The notes below the pieces were generated by a model. The model worked only from the letters and a program-made list of their open reading frames with translations, ran no database searches and had not been told where the DNA came from. This document shows positions 34,601 to 42,359 of a DNA stretch of 64,000 nt, one piece after another. Source of the stretch: Anderseniella sp963759095 (GTDB lineage Bacteria; Pseudomonadota; Alphaproteobacteria; Rhizobiales; Aestuariivirgaceae); contig CAVWYF010000059.1 in NCBI GenBank assembly GCA_963759095.1, positions 62,001-126,000 of the forward strand. The letters are read 5' to 3'. Numbering within the stretch: the stretch's first letter is position 1; each line of letters starts with the position of its first letter. The translations under genes and the position numbers were made by a program.

Positions 34601-36886
34601 TATCTCTTCGGTAATAACCTCAAAGCGCTTGAACAGATCGCCAGAGGCAACCTCAAGCGTGCCCGACATCTTGCCTGACACGTCTTCCATATAGGCATAG
34701 ACTTCATCGCGTGCGGTGGCGACGTTCTGGACAAATTCGCCGGAGATTGACAACAGCCTGTCGGTGAGAGCGGTACCGGACAGATCAATCTGTTCGCCCA
34801 CGGCCGAAGAGGCTGCAGTCAGGCGCTGGGCAACTTTCTCGACCGATGAATTGAGCAGGTTTGCCATTTCACTCGTGGTGCCGAGCAAACGCTCGTTGAC
34901 CTGGGTGCCGGCTTCGGAAAGGGCTGCAGATGCCTTTTCGCCGCTTTCGTTGATGTACGCCAGCATGGTCTCCGAGGACGCTTCGGTGTCGCGGGCGATT
35001 TTTTCGCCCGACTCCATAAGCGTTTCGACAACCTTGACACTGGTTATCTCAAGGCTGGACGCAACGGTGGTGCCGGTGGTCTGCAGATTGGCGACCACGT
35101 TCTGACCTGCCGACTGAACCCGTTCAGTGACTTCAGTGCCGACTTCGTTCAGGTTGCGGAGCACGACTTCAGATGTAATTTGCACAGATTCAGCCACGTC
35201 GGTCCCGACCAGCTTGATCTGACCGAGGATATCGTCCGAGGTCGCCTGCATTGTCGTGACAACGGAACCCGAGGTTGAGCGAACGGCCTGCGTAACGTTT
35301 TCGCCGGTACCTTTGACCATGGCAACACTCTCGTCTGCCGCAGAACGGAGTTGTCCGACCACAGCCTCGGAAGACTGTTCGATCGACGACACCATTTCAC
35401 CTGATGCAGCGCGTACATTGTCGATGATGCGGTTGCCGGAGTCAGCAATCATGGCAGTGTGGGCTTCGGCTGCCGACTGTAACTGCTCACTGACAGCCTG
35501 GGTTGAATGTTGTACTGACTGCACAGCTGTGCCGGAAGTGGACAGCACTGCCTGCGCAACGCTGTCGCCGGTCGCCTGCAATTGTTCGTTCACCGCCTGG
35601 GTTGACTGCTGAACGGACTGTACTATTTCACCGGATGTGGTGCGAACTGAATGTGAGACGCTTTCTCCGGTGAGCTTCATCATCTCGGTGTTCTGTTCGG
35701 CTGCAAGACGCATCTGCTCGGTGGTTGCCGCCGTCACCTGCTCAATGCCCTGAGTAAGCTCTACGCGGACGCCCCGCACTTCTTCAAGACTTTCACGAAT
35801 GCCGGAAGTCACACTGCCTTCAAGCTGGCGCAGGCTGTCGCCAAACTGCATGCCTTCAGTATTCATGCGCTGGGCGGTTTCCTGCATTGTCGAAACCTGA
35901 CCGGTTACGCTGTCGGAGAACACCCGCATTTCATTTACCAGTGTACCCGACATCTGTTCCATGCGCGCTGTCTGGCCGGAAATCTCGGTGCCGACAAAGC
36001 TTGCACGTGTGGAAATTTCGTCAACGGTCTGGGACAGTTCAGCAGTTGTGTTTTTCAGGCCATGCTCAAGCGCTGCAAGGGTGGACGACGCGGTTGATAT
36101 AATGCCCGACAGGCTCTGCGTGTTCTCTTCAATGCGCGACAGCAAGGGAGTTGCCTCCACGCCAATGACACGACCGGTTTCGTGCAGTGAGTTGCGCTGA
36201 TGCTCCAGGCCTTCGAGCATGGTGCGTATACGCTCTTCGTTGGCACCAAAGGCGCGCTCTATATTGGCTATTTCCTTGTGAACGACACCTTCCAGTTCGC
36301 TGGCACGCTGTACAGCATGTTCAACGCCTCCAACCAGCTGATCCACTTCGGATCGCACCAGTTGCGAGACCGATGCGAGGCTTTCGGTGGCAATGTCCTG
36401 CGGGCGGACAAGGCGCATGGCAGTCTGCATCAGTGCCTGGCTGACATGGTTGATCTGGTTTGTGCGGAAAATCAGGTAGCCCAGAACGAGGAAAGACAGA
36501 ACCGGAATCACCGCCATCATGATGGTGCGCATCGTGACCGGCAGATTGGTCAGGCTGAGCGGACTTCCGGCAAGCTGGGCCAGGGCAGGGACATACAAGA
36601 GGGTCCAGATTGCCAGCCATACAAGCGAAATTGCCACCGCAGACCATATCGGGGTTGTCGATGTGCGCTCGCGGATTGCCTGCAGGCTGCTGGTCGCAAA
36701 AGCATCATTTTCGTTGGCGGGCCGGCCACGCAGTTTCGCTTCGCGGCGGCGTTGATCGATCGCGTCAAGCCTGCGGCGTTCAGCAGCGTCGCGGCGAGCG
36801 ACGACCTGTTCTTCGTTTTGTTCCTCAATTGCCCTGCGATTGCCCCTGCGCGAAGCGCGGCGCGGCTGGTTTGATTCGCTTGACAT
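31688..36886 (-). CDS. Giant membrane-anchored 11-mer-repeat protein (growth-pole-ring GPR/RgsE-like)
   Basis: A 1,732-residue protein with a basic N-terminal cytoplasmic stretch (1-75), two membrane segments (about 80-102 and 118-141), a very long helical region, and a small C-terminal domain (about 1590-1732). From roughly 680 to 1080 the sequence is a regular 11-residue repeat, for example TGRLEGATSHM, AELLNSASSEM, TGKLDATTNEL and VERLDTSSASI, the apolipoprotein-A1-type pattern. This layout is that of the GROWTH POLE RING protein of Agrobacterium and its Sinorhizobium relative RgsE, needed for polar growth. Homology by architecture; orthology is inferred. Confidence 0.78.
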   Translation of the reverse strand: MSSESNQPRRASRRGNRRAIEEQNEEQVVARRDAAERRRLDAIDQRRREAKLRGRPANENDAFATSSLQAIRERTSTTPIWSAVAISLVWLAIWTLLYVPALAQLAGSPLSLTNLPVTMRTIMMAVIPVLSFLVLGYLIFRTNQINHVSQALMQTAMRLVRPQDIATESLASVSQLVRSEVDQLVGGVEHAVQRASELEGVVHKEIANIERAFGANEERIRTMLEGLEHQRNSLHETGRVIGVEATPLLSRIEENTQSLSGIISTASSTLAALEHGLKNTTAELSQTVDEISTRASFVGTEISGQTARMEQMSGTLVNEMRVFSDSVTGQVSTMQETAQRMNTEGMQFGDSLRQLEGSVTSGIRESLEEVRGVRVELTQGIEQVTAATTEQMRLAAEQNTEMMKLTGESVSHSVRTTSGEIVQSVQQSTQAVNEQLQATGDSVAQAVLSTSGTAVQSVQHSTQAVSEQLQSAAEAHTAMIADSGNRIIDNVRAASGEMVSSIEQSSEAVVGQLRSAADESVAMVKGTGENVTQAVRSTSGSVVTTMQATSDDILGQIKLVGTDVAESVQITSEVVLRNLNEVGTEVTERVQSAGQNVVANLQTTGTTVASSLEITSVKVVETLMESGEKIARDTEASSETMLAYINESGEKASAALSEAGTQVNERLLGTTSEMANLLNSSVEKVAQRLTAASSAVGEQIDLSGTALTDRLLSISGEFVQNVATARDEVYAYMEDVSGKMSGTLEVASGDLFKRFEVITEEITGKLETSAGTLFNRVETATSHMSGHLDESTARLSGQIEETSDAMVVRLEGATTRMAGLLDTASVGMTGKLESTSNALADRLDTSSETLTGKLQATGSELAALLSSSSEELTGKLESTSTEVTERLSTNSTQLTNRLESVTSRVADALDQASVEMSDKLDTTTAAIAQRLDGSTGQLTNRLTSILDSSTGELTGRLEGATSHMAELLNSASSEMTGKLDATTNELVERLDTSSASISGRLEGSTSRMAELLNNVTAEMTGKLDTTTNALADRLDASSGAMTGRLDEVSLLLTDRLDSTSSSLTTRLDTVADTMSNLITQLKDRSGTVLSQIEGMSGKLDNTTSEWYSHVERANQEMSSRFETTTAEVAETMEKTGAAMFMRLENNSREMGKRFDLASTLLEEITTDVITRMDASGEQFSKMLDERAARVFNELGTARTAFSEGLDGAARDLVAELGRASVSFADNMEENTQSISARFETNAASVINHLAQSAGEFETRASEASRRLEDTGSKFATHTDQAYTMMAEALKDTAGELDQRIDTVSTALVGRLDTTSGKISERLESASEKVDRAVTNFNERLDRLMESRDTQMAGLLQKLGKKSEEVDGIMERYMERVEHSLSDANKRTDELGRLITSQFTAASDNMQEEIKKIETISDEQVSRAARNIISQHAEVVRQLNTTMSGSTEEFSSTADEMREAAASVVREIEFARGEVRRAVLELPAETRNSADAMRRVVTDQITALNALADVVKRQSSSLAMSGPGIYVPPEAGGRSPGKTRGTASIAASQQPSGAQKSERRVAASEETSAPARETGSVRSFLGDLLSSDADTPVAREKPAQKSKKAAASSEGSTSRATETLVAKLNAATRDIYQVLHDDLPKELEASFRKGNAQAYTHDLFQNRGRKLMDLTHKAYRDDKQARTRIDGFIRLFERLLDTVATSDAGEELVDQCLGSETGKVYLMLAEAAGRVKH

Positions 36887-37293
36887 TCTTTTGCATCCCC
36901 GCAACTAAAACTTACTAACCGGTACTCACACCCCAGGTCACCCCGGTGCCTCGTGTGCGCCGTATACTGGTCACTCCCACGCTTAATGATCTGACTCATT
37001 TGGAAACGAAGCAAGCCTAATGGCCATTGCGTTAACCAATTTGTCCACACCCATCACACGTCCCACTGAGGATTCTAATGCAAATCAGACACTTAAAGAA
37101 GCCATTAGCATTAAAAGGTTTGGGAAAACTAGCGAATTGGTTAACGCAGTGGGCGAAAATGAATTCAAATTTTAACAAAATTCACAACGTATTTTTGTCA
37201 GATTGGCGTCTAATCTGCGTAATTCAGGTCAGAATCAATCACTTAGAGACTGGTTTTGGGAGCCTGCAAAATTCGAAAAAGGGAATCCGCACG
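36887..37293. promoter_or_regulatory. Divergent intergenic region with a 14-bp inverted repeat (CtrA-like half-sites)
   Basis: An AT-rich stretch of 407 bp between the giant gene and the HPt gene. TGCGTTAACCAATT at 37028-37041 is repeated inverted as AATTGGTTAACGCA at 37135-37148. The TTAACCA core resembles the CtrA half-site TTAACCAT, and further TTAA tracts lie between. It should hold both divergent promoters. Confidence 0.5.
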
Positions 37294-37662
37294 ATGAAGC
37301 CGAAACAGGCTGCTGCAAGCAACGTCGATGGCGGTTTTGTAGAGGCAATTGTTGATCTTGCGCATCTGGATCAATACACGCTGGGTGACCACAGCCTGCA
37401 AGCGGAATTGCTGCAATTATTCCGCCTTCAACTCAAGAACCAGACAGAAGAGCTGGTATCGTGCGCCGATAAAGCGGTCTGGAAATCCGCCGTTCACACA
37501 CTCAAGGGTGCGGCGCGTTCGATTGGAGCCGGACAGGTTGGAGAAGTGGCCGAAGCAATGGAACTGGTGCCGTATTCCGATGAAGCCGGGCGCGCTGCGG
37601 TTTTGAGCCGCCTGATCGCGGTGCGTGCTGCGTTTGAAGCGCAAATAGAAGAGTATCTTTGA
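37294..37662 (+). CDS. HPt (histidine phosphotransfer) domain protein
   Basis: A 122-residue single-domain HPt protein. The phospho-accepting His lies in VHTLKGAARSIGA (about residue 68), within the usual four-helix bundle. HPt proteins relay phosphate between hybrid kinases and response regulators. The open frame reaches up to 37078, but that extension is AT-rich and shows no homology; ATG 37294 was taken. It is divergent from the giant polar-growth-type gene, and its kinase partner is not in the window. Confidence 0.85.
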   Translation: MKPKQAAASNVDGGFVEAIVDLAHLDQYTLGDHSLQAELLQLFRLQLKNQTEELVSCADKAVWKSAVHTLKGAARSIGAGQVGEVAEAMELVPYSDEAGRAAVLSRLIAVRAAFEAQIEEYL

Positions 37663-37901
37663 GGCGCTGAACCAGCACCACCTGGCACTTGTGTCGAATC
37701 GTATGGTCCTTGAAAAATTGCCAATTGCAAGGTGGCGTTCCAACTCCGTATCTGCACTTCAAACCCTGCCGCTGACACCGATAGGCTGCTTGCTTCGGCT
37801 CCAATTGTCGCACAAAGACGTGAAATCCAACTTGCCGGGCCGGAAATTGTTGCATTTTGCGCTCTGTCGGCCTAGCTAATGACCTGAATGGTAATTGAAT
37901 G

Positions 37902-37921
37902 TATGCAAACAAGTTTGCATA
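37902..37921. promoter_or_regulatory. Perfect 20-bp palindrome upstream of the ferredoxin gene
   Basis: TATGCAAACAAGTTTGCATA has 9-bp arms around AA and ends 27 bp before the ferredoxin ATG. It looks like the binding site of a dimeric repressor. The remaining 37663-37901 shows nothing I recognise. Confidence 0.55.
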
Positions 37922-37948
37922 ATTCCATGCATGGCAGGACCCGAAGAC

Positions 37949-38269
37949 ATGGCAAAGATCACTTTTATCGAGCACAGCGGCAAAGAACACGTCGTTGATG
38001 CGGAAAACGGCATGTCGGTTATGGAGACCGCAATCAAGAACATGGTGCCGGGCATCGATGCAGATTGTGGTGGCGCGTGTGCCTGTGCCACGTGCCATGT
38101 CTACCTTCAGGGCGATTGGGCGGAAAAGCTGGCAGAGCGGTCCGAAATGGAAGAGGACATGCTGGATTTTGCCTTCGAGGTGCAGGACAGCTCGCGGCTT
38201 TCGTGCCAGATCAGGGTGTCTGATGACATTGACGGACTGGTTGTGAAGGTTCCGGAAAAACAGTTCTAA
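37949..38269 (+). CDS. 2Fe-2S ferredoxin, adrenodoxin type
   Basis: A 106-residue ferredoxin with cluster ligands in CGGACACATC and a later SCQ, the spacing of the adrenodoxin/FdxB/putidaredoxin group (about residues 40, 46, 49 and 86). Such proteins feed electrons to cytochrome P450s or Fe-S biogenesis. The start at 37949 gives the normal N-terminus (MAKITFIEHSG). The next gene on the same strand encodes a ferredoxin-NADP reductase, a natural partner. Confidence 0.92.
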   Translation: MAKITFIEHSGKEHVVDAENGMSVMETAIKNMVPGIDADCGGACACATCHVYLQGDWAEKLAERSEMEEDMLDFAFEVQDSSRLSCQIRVSDDIDGLVVKVPEKQF

Positions 38270-38358
38270 GGCCTGTACCTGAATTCACTTACTCAACACA
38301 AAAGCTTCGGCGGCCCGAAACAGGCCATCCGGCGATATGATCAAGGAGGCCCGTGTCG

Positions 38359-39387
38359 ATGGCCAGTCAGACGATTGAAACCGATGTAGTTATTGTTGGG
38401 GCTGGTCCGTGCGGACTGTTTGCCGTTTTCGAACTGGGCCTGCTCGACATCAAGTGTCACGTGGTGGATATTCTCGACAAGCCGGGCGGGCAGTGCGCCG
38501 AGCTTTATCCGGAAAAGCCGATTTACGACATTCCGGGCCTGCCGATCGTGACCGGTCAGGAACTCACTGACCGCCTGCTGGAACAGGCGACACCCTTCAA
38601 CCCGCAATACCACTACAACCAGATGGTTACCGCGCTGCGGAAACTGGACGACGGTTCGTTCGAACTGGAAACCGACGGGGATATTCAGTTCAAGTGCAAG
38701 GTCGTGGTGGTCGCAGCCGGCGGCGGCAGCTTCCAGCCCAAGAAACCGCCCATGCCGTCAATCGAGGACTTTGAAGGCAGCAGTGTTTTCTATTCGGTCA
38801 AGCGCATGGAAGATTTCCGCGACAGGGACATCCTGATCGTAGGAGGTGGCGACAGCGCGCTTGACTGGGTCATCAATCTGCAGCCGATTGCCAGGTCCAT
38901 GACCTTGCTGCACCGGCGCGACGATTTCCGGGCTGCGCCGGACAGCGTCAATAAGATGCGAGAGCTGGTCGCCGCAGGAAAAATGAACCTCCATATCGGT
39001 CAGGTGACAAATCTGCATGGCAGTGACGGCGTTTTGAGCGGCGCGACTGTCAAGGGCAAGGAGGGCGAGTTCGAAGTCACCTGCAACACCATGTTGCCGT
39101 TCTTCGGTCTGACCATGAAGCTCGGTCCGGTTGCCGAGTGGGGCCTTAATCTTGAGGAAAATCTGGTGCCGGTCGACACGGAAAAATTTGCAACTTCCGC
39201 ACCCGGCATTTTCGCCATCGGCGACATCAACACCTATCCGGGCAAGCTGAAGCTTATCCTGTCAGGTTTTCATGAAGCTGCCCTGATGTCCCAGGAAGCT
39301 TTCCGGATCATCAATCCCGGCGAGCGGTTGCTGTTCCAGTACACGACCTCCAGCTCGAACCTCCAGAAGAAGCTGGGCGTGGCTTAG
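38359..39387 (+). CDS. Ferredoxin-NADP+ reductase, thioredoxin-reductase-like (YumC type)
   Basis: A 342-residue two-dinucleotide-domain flavoprotein. FAD motif VVIVGAGPCGLFAVFE (about residues 10-25), NADP motif ILIVGGGDSALDW (about 157-169), and FAIGDINTYPG near the C-terminus. There is no redox CxxC pair, which separates it from thioredoxin reductase and fits TrxR-like FNR. ATG 38359 has AAGGAGG 9 bp away; a GTG 6 bp upstream is too close to that site. It would reduce the ferredoxin encoded upstream. Confidence 0.9.
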   Translation: MASQTIETDVVIVGAGPCGLFAVFELGLLDIKCHVVDILDKPGGQCAELYPEKPIYDIPGLPIVTGQELTDRLLEQATPFNPQYHYNQMVTALRKLDDGSFELETDGDIQFKCKVVVVAAGGGSFQPKKPPMPSIEDFEGSSVFYSVKRMEDFRDRDILIVGGGDSALDWVINLQPIARSMTLLHRRDDFRAAPDSVNKMRELVAAGKMNLHIGQVTNLHGSDGVLSGATVKGKEGEFEVTCNTMLPFFGLTMKLGPVAEWGLNLEENLVPVDTEKFATSAPGIFAIGDINTYPGKLKLILSGFHEAALMSQEAFRIINPGERLLFQYTTSSSNLQKKLGVA

Positions 39388-39399
39388 GGTCCTGACCCT
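39385..39399. repeat. TAGGGTCCTGACCCT palindrome (copy 3)
   Basis: Identical to the element at 18123; its first three bases are the stop codon of the reductase gene. The palindrome extends by TA/AA on its right, giving a 7-bp stem. Confidence 0.5.
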
Positions 39400-39431
39400 A
39401 AACCCTTTCCCGGCACGGACCTGACAATGCG

Positions 39432-39472
39432 AAGCCTGCAAACGACCATATGAAGTCGCTTGCAGGCTTTTT
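39432..39472 (+). terminator. Rho-independent terminator after the reductase gene
   Basis: Stem AAGCCTGCAA/TTGCAGGCTT (39432-39441 and 39460-39469) with a smaller inner stem, followed by TTTTT. Confidence 0.85.
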
Positions 39473-39586
39473 ACCCGCAATCAACCGTGAATTTGATCTG
39501 GATCATTTGAATATCGGGCATATACATATATTTTATTGAATGTGTTTTCGGGTATGCCGGATTCCAGAACCAAGGAGGTTCTTTCA

Positions 39587-39787
39587 ATGAAACGAAATAT
39601 TGGAACAATTGATCGCGCACTGCGTGCCGTGATTGGCATTGCACTGATTGCCTGGGCTTTGCTAGGCACCAGTGAATTTGCCTGGGCAGGCTGGATTGGC
39701 GTAGTGCCGCTGCTCACTGCCGTGATAGGCTGGTGCCCGCCATATAGCCTGCTGGGCATCAACACCTGCGGCACAAAGGGCGCCTGA
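39587..39787 (+). CDS. DUF2892 (YgaP-like) small membrane protein
   Basis: A 66-residue protein beginning MKRNIGTIDRALRAVIG, with two hydrophobic segments and CPPYSLLGINTCGTK, the typical two-Cys end of DUF2892 proteins; the same domain forms the membrane anchor of YgaP rhodaneses. A consensus AAGGAGG lies 8 bp before ATG 39587. Function unknown, possibly related to sulfur handling. Confidence 0.88.
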   Translation: MKRNIGTIDRALRAVIGIALIAWALLGTSEFAWAGWIGVVPLLTAVIGWCPPYSLLGINTCGTKGA

Positions 39788-39818
39788 GACAAGCTGGGTC
39801 TGAAACAAGCTTCTGCCC

Positions 39819-40904
39819 CTAAACCCTGCCGGTTTTTTTGAGCAACTCGAGCAGGTCGTCATGGGGCAGGGCGCGCACGGTTAGTCCGCTCCTGCCGGTC
39901 ATTGTTTCATTGGCGATCATGGCATCCAGAACAGCTTCTTCAACAGTTTCCACGACAGCCTGGAACAGGGGATCAAGCTCACTGTCTGCCAAAGCGTCGA
40001 GATGACGAACACCGCCGGATTGCAGTGCCTGCCTGTTGGCCGTGGAAAAGGCCAGGAAAATGTCGCCGGATGAATTGTGACCAATGGTGCCGGTGCGCGC
40101 CAGACCAAGAGGTACCCGGCGAGCCAGCCGCTTGCATTGGTGCGGCAGCAGCGGTGCATCTGTTGCGATGATGGCAATGATGGAGCCCGACCCTTTTGAG
40201 CGACATTCACCGCCCGTCAATTCGCGGCCAACCGGTACTCCAAGCACCGTCAGTTCAGGCCGCAGCCCGAAATTCGACTGGACGAAAGTGCCGACGGTGT
40301 ATCGCGCAGCGCCCAGGCCGACAAGCCGGGACGCGCTGGCAGAGCCGGCCTTGAACTCATAAGTGATCATGCCAGTGCCACCGCCAACGCTGCCCATTTC
40401 CAACGGACCGGAAGCCGCATTATCCAAAGCTGCCATGGCATGCCGGGCGGTTACATGGAAGCCGTTGATGTCATTGAGTTCGCCGTCATAGGTTTCGGCA
40501 GCAACCGGCAGGCCCCAGTCCTGTCCTGTGCCAATATCATTTTCCACCAGCCAGCGCAGCGTCGCATCGCGGGTGACACCGCACGATGCCGTGTTGGTGA
40601 TGGTGATCGGTGTCTGCAGTTCACCGGCTTCCTCAATCCATATGGTTCCAGTCATTTCGCCATTGCCATTGAGTGAGTAGGTGCCTGCCATGCATGGAAT
40701 GTCAGCGCCGCTGCGGCCGCGTGGCAGTATGCCGGTCACACCGGTGCGAATGTCGTCTGCCTCGATCAAGGTGGTATAACCGACCTCAATGCCAGCCACG
40801 TCGGTAATCGCGTTATGTGATCCCGGATTGCCCGGCAGTAACAGTCCCAGCCCGCGGGCCCGGCGTTTTCCGGCTGGTGTTTTTTCCCAGTATTGTGATG
40901 TCAT
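39819..40904 (-). CDS. P1 family peptidase (DmpA/beta-aminopeptidase-like)
   Basis: A 361-residue N-terminal-nucleophile hydrolase of the DmpA family. Visible landmarks are the N-terminal AITDVAGIEVGYTT, GSVGGGTGM and GSGSIIAIIATDAP, where family members autocleave before Ser to form the active two-chain enzyme, and a GHNSSGDIFLAF segment. Such enzymes remove N-terminal residues, including D-amino acids and beta-peptides. The open frame extends further upstream, but the ATG at 40904 is the family start and lies 72 bp from the divergent oxidase gene. Confidence 0.88.
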   Translation of the reverse strand: MTSQYWEKTPAGKRRARGLGLLLPGNPGSHNAITDVAGIEVGYTTLIEADDIRTGVTGILPRGRSGADIPCMAGTYSLNGNGEMTGTIWIEEAGELQTPITITNTASCGVTRDATLRWLVENDIGTGQDWGLPVAAETYDGELNDINGFHVTARHAMAALDNAASGPLEMGSVGGGTGMITYEFKAGSASASRLVGLGAARYTVGTFVQSNFGLRPELTVLGVPVGRELTGGECRSKGSGSIIAIIATDAPLLPHQCKRLARRVPLGLARTGTIGHNSSGDIFLAFSTANRQALQSGGVRHLDALADSELDPLFQAVVETVEEAVLDAMIANETMTGRSGLTVRALPHDDLLELLKKTGRV

Positions 40905-40976
40905 GACGGCTCTGGTCGTTATGTTGGTTTGGCGGCATGATGACCGTGGATATGCGATGCCACAAGGGCTGAGATC

Positions 40977-42350
40977 ATGGCACTGAGCAAAGAGTTCCTG
41001 AATGCACTGGAAGATCTGTGCACCGTGCGCCAGGGAGACACGGTGAATGCACTGGATCCGGGCTTTCATACCGATAATCTGGGGGCGGGCATCGTAGCGC
41101 TGCCGAATTCCACACAGGAGGTTCGCGCGATTGTGAACTTGTGCAGGGCACACAAGGTTCCGATTGTGCCGCACGGTGGCCGCACAGGGCTTGCCGGTGC
41201 GGGCGCAAGCGAACCGGGCCAGTTGATTGTTGATCTCAAGGCACTGGACAAGATTGTGGAACTGGATGCTGATACCGGCACGATCTGTGTGCAAGCCGGA
41301 GCAACGCTGCAGCAGGTGCAGGAAGCTTGTGCGGCACACGGTCTTACACCGGGCATAGACCTTGCCGCGCGTGGCAGCGCTACAATTGGCGGCATGATTG
41401 CCACCAATGCAGGGGGTATGGAAGCGTTCCGGTGCGGCGTGATGCGTCACCGGGTGCTTGGTCTGGAGGCTGTGTTGCCGGATGGCGGCCTGCTGTCGGA
41501 CATGACCCGCGTCAGCAAAGCCAATGAAGGGCTTGACATCAAGCAACTGCTGGTCGGCTCAGAAGGGCGCCTTGGCATCGTTACGGCTGCGGTGCTTAAA
41601 CTGGACATATTGCCTGGCGCCACATCGACGGCCCTCGTCTCGTTCGAAAGTGCTGCTGCAGCCGTTGAGGCTCTCCACCTGGCGCAGGCACGAGGCAGGC
41701 TGCTGCGGGCAGAGATCATGTGGCGGGCCTATGCTGACACTGTTGCGCAGGATGTAGGACTGGATGACCTCGTTGCATCGTTTCCGGGGCAAGTTCTGGT
41801 GTTGTTCGAACATTCCGGGAAAACCCAGCCGGACGCGCAAGCCGTCCAGCAGGAAATACTCGTTCCACTCATGGAAAGTGGAACGATAGGGCATGCAATC
41901 ATTGCTCAAAATGATCGTCAGGCGTCTGACTTCTGGCGCATCAGGGAAGAAAGCTGGGCCGTTGAGAGGCAATGGCCGGGAGGCTACTGGTATGATGTGT
42001 CAGTGCCTTTGAATGCACTGGATCAATATGTGTGCGAGTTGAAAGAAGATCTGAAAGCCATAGCCGCAGATATTCACTTCAGCTGTATGGGACATATGGG
42101 CGACGGAAACCTGCACATCACGGTCTCGGCACCTCGCGGCAATCGGCCGGACAAAGCGCTTGTGGATGTGGCCGTTTATTCGAGCCTGAAGGCAAAAGGC
42201 GGTTCATTTTCCGCAGAACATGGTATCGGTCTTGAAAAAATGCAGGCGCTTGCCGTCTATGGCGATCCTGCCAAACTGGCAATGGCACGTGCAATCAAGC
42301 AAGCCCTCGACCCGGACAATCTGATGAACCCGGGAAAAGTGCTGGCTTAG
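40977..42350 (+). CDS. FAD-linked oxidase (GlcD/D-lactate dehydrogenase type)
   Basis: A 457-residue VAO-fold flavoenzyme: PCMH FAD domain with PHGGRTGLAGAG (about residues 63-74) and the GGMIATNAGGMEAFR FAD loop, then the FAD_oxidase_C domain with CMGHMGDGNLH and HGIGLEK. These two His clusters are typical of D-2-hydroxyacid dehydrogenases such as GlcD and D-2-hydroxyglutarate dehydrogenase. No GlcE or GlcF gene is adjacent, favouring a single-chain D-lactate/D-2-hydroxyglutarate type. Confidence 0.88.
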   Translation: MALSKEFLNALEDLCTVRQGDTVNALDPGFHTDNLGAGIVALPNSTQEVRAIVNLCRAHKVPIVPHGGRTGLAGAGASEPGQLIVDLKALDKIVELDADTGTICVQAGATLQQVQEACAAHGLTPGIDLAARGSATIGGMIATNAGGMEAFRCGVMRHRVLGLEAVLPDGGLLSDMTRVSKANEGLDIKQLLVGSEGRLGIVTAAVLKLDILPGATSTALVSFESAAAAVEALHLAQARGRLLRAEIMWRAYADTVAQDVGLDDLVASFPGQVLVLFEHSGKTQPDAQAVQQEILVPLMESGTIGHAIIAQNDRQASDFWRIREESWAVERQWPGGYWYDVSVPLNALDQYVCELKEDLKAIAADIHFSCMGHMGDGNLHITVSAPRGNRPDKALVDVAVYSSLKAKGGSFSAEHGIGLEKMQALAVYGDPAKLAMARAIKQALDPDNLMNPGKVLA

Positions 42351-42359
42351 CAATTTACA

